In this document: in pieces, positions 60,256-64,000 of the stretch
How positions within the stretch are numbered: the stretch's first letter is position 1
Layout of the letters: each line of letters begins with the position of its first letter
Assembly: GCA_036245525.1 (NCBI GenBank)
Contig: BTPG01000005.1
Coordinates: 126,603,620 to 126,667,619 of the forward strand
DNA length: 64,000 nt
Reading direction: 5' to 3'
Source of the DNA: Semisulcospira habei
Lineage: Eukaryota; Mollusca; Gastropoda; Semisulcospiridae
Made by a program: the position numbers and the translations under genes
The notes under the pieces: generated by a model
Database searches by the model: none
What the model saw: only the letters and a program-made list of their open reading frames with translations
What the model was told of the DNA's origin: nothing

Positions 60256-60736
60256 CAGAGGTGCCTACCTTACGCACTAGCTCATAATTTTACGCATTTT
60301 CGGCTCAAATTACGCGAATACAACCAGTTCCTCCAAACTACGCAATTTACCGGGGGGGGGAGGGGGAGGTGGGGGGGGGAAGGAATTGAGGACTGAAGAT
60401 CGGCCGTTAGGCTCCCAGCCTATGTCACTATGTCAGAGACTATGTCACTGAGCTGTGTGCGTGTAGTCCGCTACACACTGACTAGCCAAGGCAGCAAAAA
60501 TACTCGCACACAGCGCGCCAAGCGTGCGCTGAAACACTGAACTCTGACTCACGGGTAGTAACTAGCGATAGCAGGGTGCTCCTCTGCTACAAATGCATGC
60601 AACGTGTGCAGAAAGGACTTTGGTGTTGCTCAGTGGTGCGTACAAAAGTATGATATTCAAAGACATTTGGAGTGGGCTGGGCAGAAGGCCAAGGCAGTAG
60701 TACATCCCAAAGCTGACATAAAGCACTTTCCGTTAA

Positions 60737-61535
60737 CCCTTTCAGCCCGGCAAACCGCTGTACTGGTTGGCGGTCTCGTATACCGTGCAGCCCGGAAAAT
60801 GGGTGTTTCGTATCGTGCACCTGGTAATACGCTAGCCTTGCCGCGCGTGCGGTGACCTCGCCCTTCGCACTGAAACGCCATGTTTACATTACAGGGTCCT
60901 GACAGTGCGTGCGTACTTTTGTTCGTGGTATGCGGTCAGCTTTGCGGCGCTAGCATGCGTATTACGGTCGAAATGGCGAGTGGAATGTGTAGATATTCGG
61001 AGTGATAAAATTTTGTGTTAGGAGACATGGTTTCAAAAGCAGATAGCTTTGATGTATTGGGACACGTGTGCCCACCAACCGTGGCGTGGCAGCATAACCA
61101 CGTGTTGGCAGTGTCAGCTGGAGCGATTGATGGTTGAGGCACTGACAACGGCAATGATGTACAACTCGATTCTGAAGCTGAATTTGGAGATTTTAATTGA
61201 TATTCCGTTCCTCTGATGCTATACCTTGGTGCACATGTAGGTGACTGTGGACACCGGCACACATTGGTCACACGTGTAGTACATGCATTGTCTTTACAAC
61301 ACTGGTACTTCCATCTGATCGTGTTTGAGACACAACATCGTTAAATGCCGCTTATTATACGTTGTCTAGACTGTGGCACTGAGGTGTAAACATTGACATC
61401 TGGTGACCAGGTAGGAGCCTTACAGTGTATCGGCATACTGGAAATGCATGGACACTAATGTGTCGCAGTAACAGATGCCCTTTTTACTGATGCATGTTAA
61501 GTAAGGGCAACCTGTCATGTGCGAAAGACATTTTT
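60737..61535. mobile_element. TTAA element, inverted partial relative of 28707-29795
   Basis: The left edge TTAACCCTTTCAGCCCGG at 60733 corresponds to the right end of the first copy, and similarity runs in inverse orientation (for example CAACACGTGGTTATGCTGCC in one versus its complement). The far end is missing. Confidence 0.75.
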
Positions 61536-62160
61536 AACTCACGTGCGAAGCAAAAGTATGTTCTGAGCCAGCGGTCGTCTGTTCGCTGTCGTGCGTGGTA
61601 AACTTAACGTTGGCATTTTCTCTGAGACTATTGAAGCTACAGTCTTCAAACTTGGCCCAAGGATACTTTGTGGCAAGACCTTTTTAAACATGCCAATTTT
61701 AGTGACAGTTTCTCACAAAGGTCAAGGTCACAGCGGATCAGGAAATATATCAAAAATAGCTAGTTTGGGACAAAATTTATTTTTTCTCGAATACTATTCA
61801 CAACTTCAAACCCAAACTTGGTACAAAGATACCTGATAAAAAGACCTTTATATGCACACTAATTTCGTTGATCCCTCGAAAAAGTCAAGGGTCATAAAAG
61901 CTCAAGAAATATGTCCAAAATGACCATATTTTTACCAACAAAAAAAAAAAAAATTTTCGCAAATACTATTCACAACTTCAAACCCAAACTTGCTACAGCG
62001 ATATCTGATATTGTGTAAATAAAATAGCTAATAGTGTGGATATGTCTTTATTTTTTATTTGTTTGCTGTGGTGTATTTTTATTGTTGCGTGATGCGCTGA
62101 AATGATTACACAAAATACACATTTTTAAGCAGCCCATTACACAAAATGGTCTAAGAGGGG
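61536..62160. repeat. AT-rich internal repeats of the hAT-like element
   Basis: ACAACTTCAAACCCAAACTTG occurs twice (about 61800 and 61973) with flanking similarity. No coding frame I recognise. Confidence 0.5.
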
Positions 62161-62172
62161 TAGGCACCTCTG

Positions 62173-64000
62173 CAGCGGACGGACGGACGGACACGCGTCA
62201 CAGACGCTCATCGTCGTCCGAAGTTAGTCCTGGGCAGGGGCCAGCCGACGGCGCTCTAGGAGCTCTGATCCACGGTTCAGGACTCGTCGCCCCGACTCAC
62301 ACTGCTCCCGCTCACCGCGGCGCGGGTGGAGGGACTCTCGCCGCGCTGACTCTCCCCTTCTAGCGCGAGAGGGCTCACGGGCTGGCTGCCTTCCTGCACA
62401 GCCATGGCGACTTTGATCGCAGGTGAGTACCGTTCTGGCTTAAGGCGCCCGCCCTACCTCGAGGCGAGCGGACTCCTCTGAGCGACACACCTGCCCTTCG
62501 GGTTCGCAGACCCCTTTTTTGGGGCAGGTCTGTTGCGCTCATGGGCCTCTCCGCCCACAAGATGCCCTCTATTGTCTGCCCGCCGCGCGTGGGCGCCCCC
62601 TCACACCCCACCCCCCCCTGTCTCTCGGAGGGGAGGTGGAAGAGGCAGACCTGTTTACCATACACATTTGGTGTATTAAAGTACACAATTTTGCTTTGGG
62701 GTACACATGTACACGTGTATACACAAAAATACACATTTCGGTTCATTTTGGATACACATTTTTAGAATTGGACTTTTACACAAGAAGTCAATCGCAGAAG
62801 AAGAAAAGAGTCCAGGTGTTCCTGAACATTCACACGGATGAATGTCCGACGCTTGTTCGCTCCCAAAAAGGACCCAGTTATGCTCATTGCACCCTTTGCG
62901 ACTCAGACTTTTCGGTCGGGCATGCCGACAGCTACGACTGCAAAGGACACCTTCGAAAGTAAGGGACACAAAGAATTTGAGCGGTCTGAAGATGTTTTGT
63001 CGGAGAGGGAGGGGGAGAGAGAGAGAGAAACTGACAACTCACTGGCTTGTGAAGAAATACACATGTGAGGTCCAAAGTACACATTTAGTAAGTTGAAAGT
63101 ACACTGACTGCACCCAGGGGGTAAACAGGTCTGAAGAGGATGTCCGCAGTCTACATCCGGAGAACTCCGCTTCGGTGCTTCTTTCTGTGCGCCCAGCGGC
63201 ACCTCCTTTCGCCGCTGGCAGCGGTCCTCACTCTTCACTCCACAGTTCGTCGCCCACCGCCTCTCTTGAAGCCGCAGGGTCGGAGACCACTAAGGCCCGG
63301 GACGCGGCCGCGCGCGTGATCACCAGCTCCCTCCCTCCAGACTTGTACCCTCCGTCTCCTCCCCTCAAGCGGAAGACCTCCGCCTTTGTCGACACCTCGC
63401 GGCAGGCCAAGCGCGTCAAGTCCCTCCCGCAACCCTCGCCCCCCCCCCCTGTTTTGAGACCTCGCGGACGCATTCAACTCCCACCTGCAGCTGGGCAAAT
63501 TGGGGGAGAGGAATTTCTTCGCTGAACGCCGATGGCCCGCAGATGTCGACATCCGCTTTCAGCAGAGTTGGTATGCGGGACGCTCCCAGGCCTTTATGTG
63601 CCCACTCCCACTGCAGTGGCTGCAGCGGCTCTGGCGCAGAGCGGAGGTAAGGTGAACGCTGGGAGAGACTCGAGCCCGGGCCTTGACAAGACAGCAACCC
63701 TTATGCATGGTGCCTTAGCCTGCCTCAGCTTCCTGGAGTTAGCGACGCAGACGGTGGTCAGCCCCATAGCAGATTTCTGGGCTTCCCTGGAGACGCCGTA
63801 TCCCTTACGTGATCTGCTTTCCTTGGCAGTTACCGCCAACCGGGCTGTGTACCACGCCTCCACGAATGCGGTGGCTGCTACGGCTAACTGCGACCTGATG
63901 AGACGGGATGGGTACTGCGGCGGTGCACCGGCCTTCTGACCTTGATCACGGTACAACTCAGACAAGCCCCCCTGGGGGGAGCCCTTCTCTTTGGCCCGAC
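62173..64000 (+). pseudogene. DIRS-E gag-like protein, middle and core (broken)
   Basis: An Arg/Ser-rich hinge at 62173-62645 is interrupted by the MITE at 62646-63133. It then continues with ARVITSSLPPDLYPPSPPLK, RKTSAFVDTSRQAKRVKS, a shift near 63525, WYAGRSQAF-like, LMHGALACLSFLELATQTVV, TANRAVYHASTNAVAATANC and QLRQAPLGGALLFGP at the window edge. Confidence 0.75.
62646..63133. mobile_element. hAT-like element with 6-bp TSD and BED-finger fragment
   Basis: 488 bp with inverted ends CAGACCTGTTTACC, flanked by AAGAGG on both sides (62640-62645, 63134-63139). Ends match the 190-bp MITE at 22237-22426. The middle encodes SYAHCTLCDSDFSVGHADSY and, in the next frame, SKGHKEF: a BED-type zinc finger from a hAT-like transposase. 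It may link that MITE family to its autonomous source. Confidence 0.8.

Larger units (their letters stand above)
60256..62172 (+). mobile_element. hAT-like element with BED-finger remnant
   Basis: A 1.9-kb element with perfect 14-bp inverted ends CAGAGGTGCCTACC. The flanks do not give a clear target duplication. Around 60590-60710 the plus strand reads CNVCRKDFGVAQWCVQKYD and IQRHLEWAG, a degenerate BED zinc finger. G-runs lie at 60351-60380. A TTAA element (60737-about 61535) and GGTCAAGGTCAC-containing AT-rich repeats fill the rest. Confidence 0.65.
58660..64000 (+). mobile_element. DIRS-like retrotransposon, copy E (runs off window)
   Basis: Left end TTTGTTTCCTCAAAACCC, core TTAACGATGGCATTAC, and an ITR body with GCACAACCGGGGAGG and GGTGGCCTCCCCTCCC. 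Only the gag region is inside the window, interrupted by a LINE tail (about 58822-59260), a hAT-like element (60256-62172) and a hAT-like MITE (62646-63133). RT and recombinase should follow past 64000. Confidence 0.88.

Noticed and set aside
60604..60855. An intact zinc-finger gene
   Set aside because: The BED-like pattern lacks the conserved His and Gly residues and reads into a later TTAA insertion; treated as a hAT remnant.
1..64000. tRNA, rRNA or other structured RNA genes
   Set aside because: Scanned by eye; hairpins found belong to MITEs, and no cloverleaf or rRNA-like sequence could be supported.

Overview
This is a window of an animal nuclear genome. Coding sequence is split by GT-AG introns, one host gene is a clear ANKRD13C-type gene, and most of the rest is transposable elements. 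The mix (DIRS-like tyrosine-recombinase retrotransposons, an EEP+RT non-LTR family with TAAG-repeat tails, TTAA-flanked foldback MITEs, a long-TIR DNA transposon with a RAG1-N-terminus-like zinc region) suggests a marine invertebrate, possibly a lancelet. The species cannot be fixed from sequence alone.

Layout. 1-2.8 kb: a decayed minus-strand non-LTR reverse transcriptase, split by an A-tailed retro-insertion that is itself split by a truncated RTE-like copy. 3.06-8.96 kb: DIRS-like element A (minus strand), next to a full-length RTE-like element (8.98-12.28 kb, 12-bp TSD). 12.3-15.9 kb: spacer with MITEs and a short retroelement. 15.87-16.89 kb (minus): a GT31 beta-1,3-glycosyltransferase-like exon with a C-terminal membrane anchor and KKXX tail. 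17.9-58.6 kb (plus): the first eight recognisable coding exons of an ANKRD13C orthologue, 797 coding nt spread over 40.7 kb. The rest of that gene lies beyond the window.

The ANKRD13C introns are nests of elements. Intron 4 holds a TA-flanked pogo/mariner-like element, which holds DIRS-B, which holds a hAT-like MITE. Intron 5 holds a 1.1-kb TTAA element and DIRS-C1, whose gag is split by DIRS-C2. Intron 7 holds DIRS-D, which sits inside an older repeat and itself carries an RTE fragment, a hAT-like element, a 300-bp palindrome and the RAG1-N-like transposon. Intron 8 starts with DIRS-E, which runs off the window and carries a LINE tail and two hAT-like elements.

The DIRS copies share one plan: inverted terminal repeats of about 180-190 bp, a gag with an N-terminal Cys cluster, RT-RNase H plus a C-terminal putative methyltransferase-like domain, an overlapping tyrosine recombinase, and an internal complementary region joining complements of both outer ends. 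No copy looks fully competent. C1 comes closest: RT and recombinase frames are open, but the first RNase H aspartate is replaced by Asn and gag is split. Most insertion boundaries can be read to a few bases, so the order of insertions can be reconstructed.
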